From NCBI GenBank assembly GCA_029582265.1, contig CM055823.1, forward strand, positions 1,302,001 to 1,366,000: DNA of 64,000 bases, written 5' to 3'. Under the pieces are notes generated by a model. It was not told the origin of the DNA, did not search any database, and worked only from the letters and a program-made list of their open reading frames with translations. Position numbers and translations under genes: made by a program. Positions 12,090 through 24,643 of this stretch are shown one piece after another (positions within the stretch are counted from its first letter, which is position 1; each line of letters begins with the position of its first letter). Source of the DNA: Zoroaster sp. YZ-2022. Lineage: Eukaryota > Echinodermata > Asteroidea > Forcipulatida > Zoroasteridae.

Positions 12090-12799
12090 CTGAAAAATAC
12101 AAAAATCATTATAAAATTATGCAATAACTATTTCAAGTTAATAACAAGGTTGCAGTGCTAGGTGATGTTCATATAAAAAGGCGTTTGTCAAAATAAAAAC
12201 ATTCAACAATTCTTCAAAACAACTTGGCTGTCATTGTCATGTGAAATAATTTTCCTTTAAAATTTATACATAATTCAGGAATATTTGTATACATCTTCAT
12301 ATTCTAAAAGCAACCACTACCCTCACAGGACGACACTTTGCACAAATAACATATTTATGCGCACCTGTTCCAACAGCTTTTGAGCACACTGGCAGGAACA
12401 TTAACGCTGGTGGACAGAGGATATCCCAATGAGGTTTGCACTGGTTGTGAATTTAGATCGGCAATGTATACCTCATCCTGTGAAGAAATAGCCGTCAAAA
12501 ACATCCATGCCCATCAAATGCATCATATACCTTTAAAAGGACACACAAGCTTGACATTGAAAGCCCAACATACCTCTAGCGTATCCTCCTTGTCCGAGAC
12601 CAAGCAGTTTAATACCAGTCTTTTCTAGGACAACCAGCGGTGACCTACCAAAACTCCATCTTGATTAGGTCAGCCTCAATCATCACTTCTAAAGCTCCAC
12701 TAAACCTATAAGAAACAAACATTCCCTCTTGTATTCACTCTCTCAATCACAATTACATGTAACATGTTTCCCTTCATTAACCCTTCTATGACTGCAAGG

Positions 12800-13017
12800 G
12801 TCCAAAAATCAGTCCAATCATTGATATACTTGCCAAGGTATATCTAGTGCACTAGATTACTGTCAAACCTTGCAGTCAAAATGTTGATATACTTGCCAAG
12901 GTATATTAATTGCACTAGGTACTATCCAAACCTTGCAGTCCAAATGTTGATATACTTGCCAAGGTATATCTAGTGCACTAGAACACTGTAAAACCTTGCA
13001 GTCAAAATGTTGATATA
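12800..13017 (+). repeat. 63-bp minisatellite (copy B)
   Basis: About three and a half units of the same satellite as 2785-3125. The array is cut inside the word GATATAC, immediately after a TA, by the left end of a Tc1-type transposon. Confidence 0.85.
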
Positions 13018-13583
13018 CACTGCTCAAAATAAAATAGGACTCAAAAGTATTTCTTGGTCCATTTTGTCCATGTGAGGACACAAAAGCAGTTTTTGGTGGA
13101 AGTAAAGTACTAAAGGTTACTCTGGAACATTTTAAACACTTTTCACGTGTTGTGCATGTCTAATGACGGTTTAAACTGGCAGATCATGTGATAAGGCATG
13201 AAAATGCAGATAACAGGTTGATGTACAGTACTCAATATCAAACTTGGCTAATCAGTTTTATTTCTTCATGAGTAACTCCACAATTGACATCAGTAGGGTG
13301 TTACAGCACCCCGGACTCGCACACATTCTGCACAACGCCTCCTCATGAACAGTATGGTGTTCAGGATCACAGCTTGGTCGAGGTTGTTTCACTCATCCTG
13401 TAGAGCTGCTGTCAGTTTGGCAACGTTCCTTACAAGAGGGTTGTGACTTCTGACTCTTTAACTGAGAATTGCCCAAATGTTCTCAATAGGGTTAAGGTCT
13501 GGTGAAATGGCAGGCCATTCCAGACGCTGAATATGGTTATCTGTAAGGAACGCTGTTATGATTCTTGCTCTATGAGGACGGGC
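13018..13583 (-). pseudogene. Tc1-type transposon, 3' part of transposase, runs into gap
   Basis: The element starts right after a TA target dinucleotide with CACTGCTCAAAATAAAATAG, a Tc1-like terminal sequence. On the minus strand, 13458-13583 encodes the end of a DD34E transposase core, with ARPHRAR followed by EWPAISPDLNPIENIW, which includes the catalytic Glu. A stop codon follows at once where the family normally continues with an Arg-rich helix, and further stops occur downstream. The upstream two thirds, including both catalytic Asp, would lie in the 500-N gap. Not functional as shown. Confidence 0.85.
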
Positions 13584-14083
13584 NNNNNNNNNNNNNNNNN
13601 NNNNNNNNNNNNNNNNNNNNNNNNNNNNNNNNNNNNNNNNNNNNNNNNNNNNNNNNNNNNNNNNNNNNNNNNNNNNNNNNNNNNNNNNNNNNNNNNNNNN
13701 NNNNNNNNNNNNNNNNNNNNNNNNNNNNNNNNNNNNNNNNNNNNNNNNNNNNNNNNNNNNNNNNNNNNNNNNNNNNNNNNNNNNNNNNNNNNNNNNNNNN
13801 NNNNNNNNNNNNNNNNNNNNNNNNNNNNNNNNNNNNNNNNNNNNNNNNNNNNNNNNNNNNNNNNNNNNNNNNNNNNNNNNNNNNNNNNNNNNNNNNNNNN
13901 NNNNNNNNNNNNNNNNNNNNNNNNNNNNNNNNNNNNNNNNNNNNNNNNNNNNNNNNNNNNNNNNNNNNNNNNNNNNNNNNNNNNNNNNNNNNNNNNNNNN
14001 NNNNNNNNNNNNNNNNNNNNNNNNNNNNNNNNNNNNNNNNNNNNNNNNNNNNNNNNNNNNNNNNNNNNNNNNNNNNNNNNNNN
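13584..14083. other. Assembly gap (500 N)
   Basis: Exactly 500 undetermined bases, a conventional placeholder size, so the true length is unknown. Open frames drawn across it are meaningless. The two flanks belong to different repeats (Tc1-type on the left, the ~1 kb inverted repeat on the right), so the join itself needs care. Confidence 1.
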
Positions 14084-14129
14084 AAGGTTTTTCACAAATA
14101 ACATCTTGGCATGAATGGTTGGGGCTGAC

Positions 14130-15170
14130 AAACATGATTGAATCTTTTGTGTATCGTCCACGTACGTATTTCGCCGCACTCGTGAAATGACGCACTTACC
14201 TTTGGCTTAGCATTTCTCTGAAAACTTACAAAACTATGGCGTATTACTGGTTGCATAAACTTATCTAAGTCGTGCTTGTTACGAAAATAAAAATCATAGT
14301 GAAATTGTATGATTTACTGGAAAGTTAGTGCTTGTGAAACTGGAAAAAGTTGTTTAACCGCTGATTTTACTAGATACAAATTGTAAGGGATTTACATGAC
14401 CTCAATTTTTTCACGAATATCTGTGATTTTATTGTTCTTTGCCGTCAATAAGCTGTTGTCTGTGGAAACCAAAAGATATGAATGCTTTGCATTTGCAATG
14501 ATTTTTTTAAGAAATACTGATCCTCAAAATGGACACATTCCTTATAGAAGAAGCGAACGAAGAATTCGTTGTTGTTTACTTCGTCGGTAGTGGATAATTA
14601 TTGAGAAAATGAAACATTAATATCATGGTTATGGAAAGAAATATTTTTTTGGACAAAATGTTAACAGCAGTTTTTTACACATTTTAAAGTTTTAAAGTAC
14701 TTTTTGCAAAAATTTTAAACACCTTCCATTTTATTGGTATTTCAAAAATATAGATTAAAAGTTTTGAGAGCTTCTCCAAATTAAACCATTTTATTTTAAA
14801 AATCTAAAACAATATTTTTATTTTCAAGATTAAAAACAATTTTACAAGCCATCTGGAATAAGATAAAACATGATTCTTCTTGGGTACATTTTCTGTGCCC
14901 CTATCAACTTTAATATTTTGGGGGGCGAGTCATTATACCAACATCAATTTTTTGATGACCACAATTCTGTGCATATCAAAAAACGGCGCTCAAGACATCC
15001 ACGCGTATGATCATGCATTGAAATTCCACATTTTACAAGAGAATCCTTCACTGAAACAAACTGAAACACCAAACTGCTAATTTCATTTGTAAGTTACTGT
15101 CCAGTTGATGATATATCCTTAGGTGCGTCATTTGGGGTAACTTGAGGATACATGTATAGGCATATTTCAA
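14130..15170 (+). repeat. Left arm of ~1 kb inverted repeat (partner 54985-55905)
   Basis: Landmarks in order: TCGCCGCACTCGTGAAATGA, AAGTTAGTGCTTGTGAAAC, AGAAGAAGCGAACGAAGA, CTTCTTGGGTACATTTTCTG and TTAGGTGCGTCATTTGGGG. All appear in reverse complement at 54985-55905. The left arm has ~130 extra bases near 14955-15085. AAATGACGCAC near one end and GTGCGTCATTT near the other form a short terminal inverted repeat within the arm itself, so the arm may be a transposon in its own right. The partner lies inside intron 1 of the P2X7-tail gene. Confidence 0.8.
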
Positions 15171-15418
15171 ACATACAGTGTGCATGGATGCATACACACG
15201 TTCATCATTCAAGTCAGAATGCTGGTATTTGTTCTTTTTCTTCAGTTTTTATGGTCTTAATGTTGGACATTTATTATTTAACAATCTTTTAAAAAGAAGA
15301 CATCTACTGATCTAGCTCCATTTTGGGAACAAAATTTGTGCATCCATGCCTGGGACTGGGTGTTTTTAAATTTTACATTGCGTTTGTTGTAATTATGCAT
15401 TATTCTTGTTTTTCACAG

Positions 15419-17002
15419 CTGATAAATGACCTTATGAATGCGGGTTTAACAAACACTGCAACAACGGAAGTGCCTGTGGATGCAGAGACATGCCATTCAT
15501 CTGGCAGTGACATGTCTGATGATGGCACAGGCAATGATGAAGAACCTGGATGCAGTTTCTGGACAGACTCAACTCATCACAGACAGTAATTTACAATCTA
15601 TCTTTTAGTGGGGATGGGGTGTTTCAGAAAACATTGAAATCAACAATGCACAAATATATGTTTGCGAATTGTGGATTTTAATTAGGCGTAAAGTTCAATT
15701 TTTTTTCATTCGTTTTTATTTCCTTTTCTTTGAAACTCAGGACTCGAGGATGGGCACAGCGACAGAACCTACCAAAACAATGACAGTCAGCACACAGACA
15801 GACAAAACTGCAAAGAGGGTCATCCGTAAGTATTTCACACAATGTTTAAATTTTACTAACTTGTGTGAAAGATAAGTGGCTAAAATCTACAACGGAATAT
15901 CGTACACCAGAAGAACAAATGCAAATAATATTCTTTCAAATTCATTTCTCAACATAATTGTGTCTGTGTAAGTATTTAAGTAATGCTGGTGTTTTAGCTT
16001 TTGTGTCTTGAAAGAAACGTATATTGGCATTTACACATGTAACCCTAAATCATAATTGTCTTGTCAAAATAGGAATCCAGGCAACACCGAAAGTCCGCCA
16101 TCAATGGTCTCAAACTGAGCCAACTTTCATGAAGGAAACTGGTGTCATCTGTAAGCTGCTTGACGATGGACCTGAGGAGCGCAGTTCTGAATCAGAATCT
16201 GATGAAGAGTTTGCTCCTAGACAGCCTCAGTCTCCAGGATACACCCCGGATTCATCAGGGTCATCTTCTGAGTACCAAAGCACACCATGCAAGACACGCC
16301 CAAAAGAGGTCAGGAGGTAAGTGTTCTGTAGACCAATTAAATGAAATTAGTTTCCATTTCCTGCCTTCATCATTTATCTTGACTCTCATCGATTTGTCTA
16401 GTTTTTTTTTAAATATATTTTAATTTTTAATGTCAGAAAATACACAATTTAACAAAAATACCACATTACAGTTGAAAAGCCTTTCCTTTTTGATCATTTC
16501 CATCATTTCAGAAAAGACTCCAGTCATCTTTGGCGAAATAATGATTCATGATCTTGGATTTGAATAAATAAAAAAGAGGGGTACCTCCTCTTTAAAAAGA
16601 ACTACATTTTAAATACCTTATTCATTTAAAAAGGAACAGTAATCTCAGTTTTAAGACTTTACAGGATGAGATTATTGTGGGTACACCATGTACATGGAGT
16701 CGTCATCAGGAGTTTTAAATAAATAAACTAAGTAAAAATGATTTTTCAAAGATAAAGGGTGCAGATTGCTTTAGATTATTCATGACTAATTGAAAATACT
16801 ATATGTTTCTTTGTAGGAAACAAGGAGTCAGTTCTAAGACTGTTCATGACGTGTCCGGCCTTCAGAAAATTTTGCTGGTTCCACACACCCTTTTCAACCT
16901 CAGTGGGAAGTCCTTAAGTAAACACACTGTCCTGATGTCCAGCCAAGATAATCCCTATAATCCCTTAAATACACAACCTGCTGTTGACCACAAAACTGAC
17001 TG
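15419..17002 (+). CDS. Four phase-compatible exons of an acidic Ser-rich protein, possible N-terminus of the 40.7-53.1 kb transposase
   Basis: Exons 15419-15585, 15749-15825, 16073-16316 and 16817-17002 have AG/GT borders and join in phase. The protein is acidic and Ser-rich (SSGSDMSDD, ERSSESESDEE), with repeated hydrophilic T/Q motifs (STQTDKT, WSQTEPTF) and no catalytic motif. The last exon can end at TG|GTAAAC, which joins in phase to an exon beginning at 40696. The N-terminal halves of GDxR-type transposases are often acidic with such Q/T repeats, so it may be the 5' part of that gene across a 23.7 kb intron. A separate unknown host gene is equally possible. The start codon was not identified and may lie in the gap. 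Confidence 0.5.
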
Positions 17003-17719
17003 GTAAACTGTTGGAACTACTTTCAAAAGCTATGACCATAGACACGAAGAAATTGTATTCACTGAATTGCCTTATATCCTTCTTAAATATGAGAAGTGCA
17101 ACTTTGCACATTCTGTCATCACTGGATTAAGTTGACTTTAACTTAGGGGCCATTCAGAATAGTCAATGTTAAAAAAATTCGATGTATTTTAAAAAATTCT
17201 TTTGACCCACCAACCAATTCAACCCACCCACCCACCCCAATTTTTTTTTTAAATATTGATTTACTATCCAATATAACCTATTCACTGAAGAACAAAGTAA
17301 TGCCTCAAATGAAGCAGATATTTCAGATCAATGCTCTTCCAGCTTAGGAGTTTTCAATGGCTTTTCCTGGCTTCCAGCATGCAACTTTGTGGTTGAAACA
17401 GATTGCCAAGCACACAAAATTGTGGGTACAATGTTTCCCAGTTTTTAATGACACTTATTTAAAAAATGAAGCAGATATTTTAGATCAATGCTCTCCCAGC
17501 TCAAACATTTTTAAGGGCTTTTCCTGGATTCCAGCATGGTGGGAATTTTGATTTGTTTTTCCTTCAAAAAGCTTGTTTGTACTATACCAATCGACATGAG
17601 AAACGCTGTTATCTTTCATTTGAACGTTATACTCCGATAAGCACTGTGTACATGCATATAAGCGACTTACATTCTTTATAAACCATCTACTGCTTTCACT
17701 AATTTTGATGAAGGTTAGC

Positions 17720-17815
17720 TTAAAGGTATGGTACATGATTGGTTTTTGGAAGAATGCATTAATTCCACACTGAAACTGAAAAAATAGTTTTACCAATCAT
17801 GTACCATACCTTTAA
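17720..17815. mobile_element. 88-bp MITE with TTAA target duplication
   Basis: TTAA at 17720-17723 and 17812-17815 flanks an 88-base unit starting AGGTATGGTACATGATTGGT and ending in its reverse complement. The central loop is only about 40 bases. TTAA duplications are used by piggyBac-like and Kolobok-like transposases. A Kolobok-like transposase gene is present in this window, but a shared end sequence was not shown. Confidence 0.75.
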
Positions 17816-18162
17816 TATGTCACTTGAATACTAGAGGATTGGAATAAGTGTAATCCAAAAAGCCAATGCTTTACAGGCTCTTTAACAAAATGAAATGAGC
17901 ATGAGCCGACCGAATGGGCTACATTTGACAAGTTGAAAACAGTACAAAAGAAACTAGAAAACAGATTCCAAATTAATTTTCATGATAAAAATTCTTTATT
18001 TCAAACATCACACACATAGCTACCCTTCAATACATGCAAGAGACGTCAAAAGTAATACACTTTTAAAAACACTAAGGCAAAATTTGCATCATGTCCATAG
18101 AAAAGGTTTTGTTGAAATTAAACATTTTTATATTCCCCAAAACACATATGTACTGTAGGTGG

Positions 18163-18346
18163 TATAGACCGATCCATTAAGCCCGGCCCCATTGTGTATT
18201 GACCAATCACAGCCTTTATTGCGCAACCAAAAGTCCGACATGCGTGTGGGTATGCTTCACGCGCGCACCTGAATCATGCAGAATAGCATTGGAAAGGCTC
18301 AAGTGTTGTTGTGCGCAGTGGGCAGGGCTTAATGGATCAGTCTATT
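18163..18346. mobile_element. ~180-bp MITE with TA flanks
   Basis: The left end TAGACCGATCCATTAAGCCC (18165 on) and the right end, its reverse complement with one mismatch (to 18344), enclose a GC-richer body. Flanking TA on both sides fits a TA target duplication as in Tc1/mariner-type MITEs. No coding capacity. Confidence 0.75.
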
Positions 18347-19987
18347 ATCCTGACACTTTTCCATGCATTAAATATATCAGTTGGACCACTTATAAAAAAA
18401 ATACAGATACTTAATGGCAACAAATAGCAAAAATAAGTAATTTTGAGAAACACATGTAAACAATAATCAGTATTTAATTTTTTACGAGAAAGCATTACAA
18501 TACTCATACCAAAAAAGCTGGTCCTATGCTGTGCAATCTTGAGATGTTTAAACAACAACACAAAATAATATAAATACATTTTTTAAAACAAAATAAAATA
18601 GTATACTAAGACAAACACGGAAATTAATAAGCTACATGTAGATCTGTCGTGACACTAGGCACGTACATTATGTTCGTGTCATCAAAGAGTACAGTGTGAA
18701 GGTATATGCTTCCATTGTGAAGTACACACTGCTAGTGGTGGTAGCAATCAGTCTAGTGTAAACTTTTCTTTAAGAGTGATGAATAAGAGGGATGATCTTA
18801 AAGAAAATAAATATATTACAAATATACTTTTTTTTTTAAACTGATAATTGTTTTGAAATATCCAGTTGATGCTTCATCGGTTCATTTTTGAACCACCACA
18901 ACTCATATATTTACATACCCCCAACAGTACATCCATGTTGATTAATAGAATGCCATTTTAATGTGGCATATTGGCATAATAATACAGTTAAGGTGCAAAT
19001 ATAATGTTATTGTTAATTTGTGTGCTTTAGTGTGTGGATCTGCCCATTTATTTTGTAAACTCATTAATTTTGTATAATGCATGTAAGGTTTATTTCATGT
19101 GTAATCTAGACTGTAGCACATGCAAAATATTTTCATATGTTTAAGGAGAGTGTATTTAATTTGCCACGTCAAGAGCAAGACGCACCTAACATGTTTATGG
19201 TGTTCATTTAATATGTTACTGACAGAGATTGTTTGTAATTTATATTTCACCTTTTTATACCAAACAGTGCAACTATTTGCATTACAAAATTCATGAAAAT
19301 TATAAAATATAATATACTAAACTAACAGCAAACAAAAACATACATAAGATACAAGACACAATATGAAATAAACATAATTACAATAATTAATGTTAAAGGG
19401 CAGTTCCTTGAAAATAGACATAGACACATCCTTAAAAATTGAAACGATAAAACTAATAATTAAATATTTGTTGGGTTCATTATGTCCCTAGACTAAAAAA
19501 TGGATTTTGTAAATATAGTTCGTGTGGCTCGTGACATCTCAGCCACAGCACTGACTTCATTTTACATTGCTTTTCTGCTTAGATGCACATAATGCAATGC
19601 GTTGTGAATTAGTTCCCATTGGCTATTCAGTGAAAAATTTATATTATATTAAATGTGTTTTATTATACCACATCCTTGTCAATGGAAAAATAATACTTAA
19701 ATAAAACAAAGTCAAATAAGTCTTTTATTTCGAAGTTCCTGGCGTTCAAAATTGAAAAATATTTTTCGTTACTACATTACGGCTGATACGTAAAATTTAT
19801 TTCTTTGTCTTCCAACACTGTATAGCTACGTAACTGTACATGTAAGTTTAACAACAGACAAGACTTAATAAGTTTTTCATGGCACTGGAGTTAAAGTGTA
19901 AAACAACAATTAATGCAATGATAAATTATAATTGTTTAAATAAAGGAGCATCAGTGTGGTTATATTTATCCAGATTGTTTGACTGTC
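18347..19987. other. No gene recognised
   Basis: Strongly AT-rich sequence with a few A/T homopolymers. No conserved frame or repeat was found. It lies downstream of the 3' end of the minus-strand gene ending near 19988 and may include its 3' untranslated region. Confidence 0.4.
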
Positions 19988-22900
19988 TTAAATGTTCAAT
20001 AGATTGCTTTTTTTTTCCTTCCACATATTCTGATACCTGTGCTTTTCTTCATCCGGTAAAGTTGTAAATTCCTTGCACAACTGACCAAATACATTTACAT
20101 GATCAGAAAATGACACATCACTCCCTATTCTCTTCTTTCTATTTAAATTTGCATAAAAAACAGCAGCATTACTCTCTACTTTCTGCATTTCCGTGTTTTG
20201 CTGAAAACTTTGTGACTCCTGTTTTTTTTATATCATAGTCATCATCCGAGCCTTTTTGCTAAAGTGTTGTTGATGAAGTGTTGGCTGCAGGTTTATATGT
20301 TTCAATATGCTGCTCAATTCTGGTTTATACAAGTCTTTGTCAAGAAGGGTGTTTTCTTGTATGCATTGAAAAACAAAACTGTAATCCAAGATAATGTATC
20401 TGCGATCCAGTGCATCTCTAACAATATCTGGGACTCTGTTTGATTTAAGTATTACTTTTTCATTGACAAGGATGTGGTATATTTTAGTTGAACGCCCCTT
20501 CATATTGCCTGGCAAATTTTTGCTGACTTTCCCACCATGTGATGTTATTTCTTTTTCTAATTTATCTTGGGTCCATTTGCAGCCTAACTGATTTGGCACA
20601 CAACCTACAAGTATGAATGTTAAATCTGAAAAAACACCTGCTTTTGATTGTTTGCTTGGCGTTGGAGGGTATTGCATGGACTGAAGTTTACTTACATGTA
20701 TTGCTTGAGAAAAATTACAGATGTCATTATCATACTCCTCAGCTAAGATCCTGCGTGTGAGATACCCTCGGAAAAAAGCATGTATCTTACACGCAGCCCT
20801 GTGTCTAAGAACAAAAACTTTGAAATCGGCGCTTGATTCTAAAGATGAAATTTCATAATATAGCTTCCTGTACATTGTGGATAAAAGTGAAAGTTGGGGA
20901 TCAACTTTCACTATACCTCCATGACGAGTGGTATGTTGAAAATAAAAACAGTTAAGTACATAATTTAGATGCTCACCACCTTCAGCCTGGAAGCGACTCA
21001 TTGGAAATTCTGAAGTCTGCATAAAAAACGACCATAATCTATGTATTTAATCATGTAGGGAGTTAAGGATCTCCAAGTGTAACGCATACGAAATAGCTGG
21101 TAAAAACATTCTGCATGTCGTTTGTAGTCGGATAATGTTTCTGGACTATAACCCCAGGAATAGTCTTCGGAATGAAGGGAACTTTCTGGTTTACCTGGAA
21201 TCAATTTAGGTTGAGGATCATCCTTTAAAATGACATACATATGGTATATACAATTCCACAGTTTGCTAACTAAGTCAAATTCTGTTAGTACATTTGAAGC
21301 ATCTATGTAGGTTGTTATCTCAACTGGCAGTGTTTGAAGCAGTAATCTCTTGGGGACAACATTTTGAAGCACATGTGGAAAGTCCTTTTCTCTACCTATG
21401 GGTACAGGACTTATAATAGCAAGAGCATGGTCTTTGTTTAGAGTAATCTGTTCAGGCTTTCCACTCTTATCAAAGTGAATTTGAAAGTTTCCTTGTCTGA
21501 CACCTCGCTTATTTATGTTTGAAATTAAATTATCTAGGAGTTGGTGAGACGACTCCTTGAAGTTGCTGTTTACCTGTTGATTTTTGTTTCCCTCAGACAA
21601 TATTTTTTCAATTTCTAGAGAGAGTAGTTTTTCAACTATACGTGCCAGACCATGCATGGTATCAAAGACTATATTTTTCAAAGGTATTGATGGAATTAAA
21701 GATTCTGGGAGCTCCCTGTCGACATGGACATCTATATCTGTCCGTAGCAACTTCACATTTCTGTTCTTTACCTGCATGGTGATAAAAGTTCCATCCAAAT
21801 TCTGATGTTGGGCTGAGCTGCTTCGATCCATCTAACATTTTAATGATAAACATTTCATCACCACACAGGTAAAATTTGCTGGAAGTCCTAGATTCTTTAA
21901 TGAAATGTTCAATAAAATTATGTGAGCCTAAGTTCATTTCAAGATTGTCCCGAGAATCACTTTCATAGAAAATTGTAAAAGGATAGGTATGTTCTGGGCT
22001 TTGATAGGAAACATTTTGTAAAAAAAGTTCATTGTTCAGAATTGACAAAGTTAGGAAAGTGCTGTGGCGTCCGCCAATTTCCCTACCATCCCCCCAAAGT
22101 CGTACATTGAAATCGGTGTTTAGAAATTGATATTTAAATGAGAGTATGTCCAGAAGACGTGACGGATTAACATACCAGCCAGTAGCTGTACGTCTTGGCA
22201 ACAAAATGGCATTAAATTCTTCTAGGTGTCTATGTTTAGTATTTCTGACTTGTCTTGATGAGGGTAATATGCCAGGAACTTTTTTCCTCATTTCAGCAAT
22301 AAGCCGCGTTCCACTTAAGTTCTCTGAAACATATATTATGTCTTCTGGACTAATTGGATGAAGATCCTTGTACATTTGTTGGACATGTTCCTTAGTTTTG
22401 GGGGAATTGTTTAGAACTGTTAATAATTTCTTACTATGTTGAGAATTAATGTTTTGGTCAGAAGAACAATTTAAAATTTCGTTTCCGGACTTAACTGTTA
22501 TGTTATCTGCAACGTGCCTCTGCAATTCTTTAAGTAGAGCTTATTTAAGTAAATTATTTTTATCAGGATCACCAGTATGAAATTTAGTGACCAAAACAAG
22601 CAATGCATCAATACTAATAAAGTGTCTTCGCTGACCTTTTGTATTGGTGTCAAATGACTCATTGACACACACACATCATTTTTCTTCAGACATGTATCAA
22701 TGTATTTCCAACCTTCTTTTTTGATATGTTCGGAAAACTTAACGTAGTTAGTGACATTGTCAACTCCAATAAGTATTTTCTCGTTCTTTACCATAACTGG
22801 GACAGACAATCCATTCAGTGTTATTGTCTTATTCACAGTTGAATTGTTACATGTAGTTTTACCAGTACCTAAATCCATATGACATGTTTTTGTTTCTTTC

Positions 22901-24236
22901 TTAATTGATTCGCAGATTTTTTCTTCCAGTGGTTTTCTTTTCATTTCTTTCATTGCATGTGTATGTACATGTATTTCAACAGCCTTCTTCTGGTTTTTCT
23001 TGTAGCAGCTGTCAACTCTGAGAAGTACTAAGAGAGCATGCTTTGAGATCCACTCCCTTTTTTTCCCTTTAACCAAAAATGAAGGTGGGCCCTTTGAGAG
23101 CCGTTTAGTAAGGTATTCATCAATTTTCGCAAAACCAGAGTGAAACTTTATTCCTGCTAATTTGAGTTTGGTGGCAAGAAAAATAGACACTATTGTTACA
23201 AACGGTATATAGAAGTTCATGCCCAGAAACTTTAGTAAAAGACATATGAGCCACTTCCTTTGTTAATGCCTTTACTATGAGATGCCGTTCCCCTTGTTTG
23301 TTTTGAAACTCGTTTGTGCATGGCTTTTTTTGTTTTAAATTGCGTACTTCTAGTAGGTTGGCATTTTTTTTGCCTGCAGATGATGACCTATGTTGTCTAC
23401 ATGGAGATGCCAGGGGAATATTCACGTTTGTTGGTGTGAGTACTTGAAAGTTGCATGTAATTGGTGATGATAGTTGGCAAGAAGCTCTTGTAGTATCATC
23501 ACTATCAATAGAGCAAGCACTGCTAGACTGAGAAACATCAGGTGAAAAAGTACTTGTAATTGGTGGTTGGAAAGGGGTACTACTATCACCATCAATGGAG
23601 CAAGCACTGGTAGTCGGAGGTAGATCGGGTGAAAAAGTACTCTGTATCGGTGGTTGGAAAGGGGTACTACTATCACCATCAGTAGAGCAAGCACTGCTAG
23701 TCGGAGGTAGATCGGGTGAAAAAGTACTCTTTATCGGTGGTTGGCAAGAGAAAGGTAAACCAGGTAGAGTTGATGACACCATTTGTTTGTCCTTTGCATA
23801 TATAAGGATATGAACACCATCATGACCAGGGTTCAAAGAGATGCGTTTTGACTTTGAACTGTTCGAAATACAAAGCTCATGTTTGCTTGGTCTTCCTCGC
23901 ACTACAGCTGCAGCAAATGTCCTACTTGTGCCTTCATAAACACCATGTGACTGAGCTGGGCCAATATTGGCAATGCGTTGGACCCTTTGGATAATATCCC
24001 GCAACATTGTCGGACAGCCAGTTCCATAACTCCTCTCGAATCTCAAAGCATGGACCTATCTCCTCACGTAAATCACATAATTTGATAAGTCTCTTCAAGA
24101 GAGGATTTCCACCACTTTCACTACTCTGGGGATCATACTTAAAAACACCAAAATAGTATACCTCTGCCAGTGCATCTACTGCACAGGAGGCTTTCTGAGC
24201 ACCATGCTCCCACATGCTTAAAACATCGGAGAGCAT
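19988..24236 (-). pseudogene. Decayed transposase-like gene with IQ-like, BRCT and HMG-box-like C-terminal segments
   Basis: A minus-strand coding stretch of about 4.2 kb read in several frames. Order: an N-terminal segment (24236-23990); a Pro/Ser/Thr linker with three 29-residue repeats containing STFSPDL (about 23510-23760); a basic Lys-rich exon ending at 22636; a ~117-base intron (donor AAAAG|GTCAGC, acceptor TTGCAG|AGG at 22519); a core with WGDGREIGGR (about 22065-22106), LCGDEMF and MHGLARIVEKLL; a HTTRHGG block near 20920; an IQ-like motif (KIHAFFRGYLTRR, His for Gln); a BRCT-like domain (about 20320-20630); and, after an in-frame stop, an HMG-box-like tail (19988-20188). Frame changes occur near 24040, 21830 and 21020. 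The spaced Asp residues resemble a DDE-type core, by inference. I do not recognise the superfamily. Confidence 0.6.
23500..23765 (-). repeat. 87-bp coding tandem repeat, three units
   Basis: Three consecutive 87-base units in the linker of the gene above, each encoding 29 residues with PPI, STFSPDL and SACS...DGDSSTPF. The third unit is the most divergent. The frame is kept through the array. Confidence 0.85.
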
Positions 24237-24329
24237 TCTGAAAATGCCTAACTTTTCCCAAAATATTCATAGTATAAATCATACAAAGAACAAGGAAAAA
24301 CAACAGGGAAATTCATGTTAGCAGCAGTG

Positions 24330-24643
24330 GTATGTAAAACTAATAAAAGGCTACAATGTACAAAATTTGCACACTCACATAACGAAACATATGCGTCGGT
24401 ACATGTGGCATGTGAAACTAAAAGGCTACAACGTAAAAATGTACACACATACCAAAACATACGTATCGGTACATGCAGCATGTGAAACTAAAAAAAAAAG
24501 GCTACAACGTACACAATATTTACACACTGTACTCACAATCATACCGAAACATACATTGTATGTATCGGTACATGTGACATGTGAAACTTAAAGGCTACAA
24601 TGTACAAAATTTACACACTCACATACCTGAAACATATATGTAC
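24330..24643 (+). repeat. ~65-70-bp satellite, left part
   Basis: Tandem units with CATACCGAAACATACGTATC, GGTACATGTGGCATGTGAAA and AAAGGCTACAATGTACA. The same units resume at 25912. The array was continuous before insertion of the LTR at 24644-25907. Confidence 0.85.

Larger units (their letters stand above)
10615..13017 (+). repeat. Direct segmental duplication, copy B
   Basis: Second copy of the 1-3135 segment in the same orientation, shorter because the G-rich minisatellite and the terminal 63-bp array have fewer units. It begins at or before 10615 and ends where a Tc1-type element enters the satellite at 13018. It keeps the candidate exon at 11940-12089. Confidence 0.85.

Noticed and set aside
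13458..14195. Open frames spanning the run of N
   Set aside because: They consist mostly of undetermined residues. Only the last ~40 codons on the minus strand (Tc1 transposase end) are real sequence.
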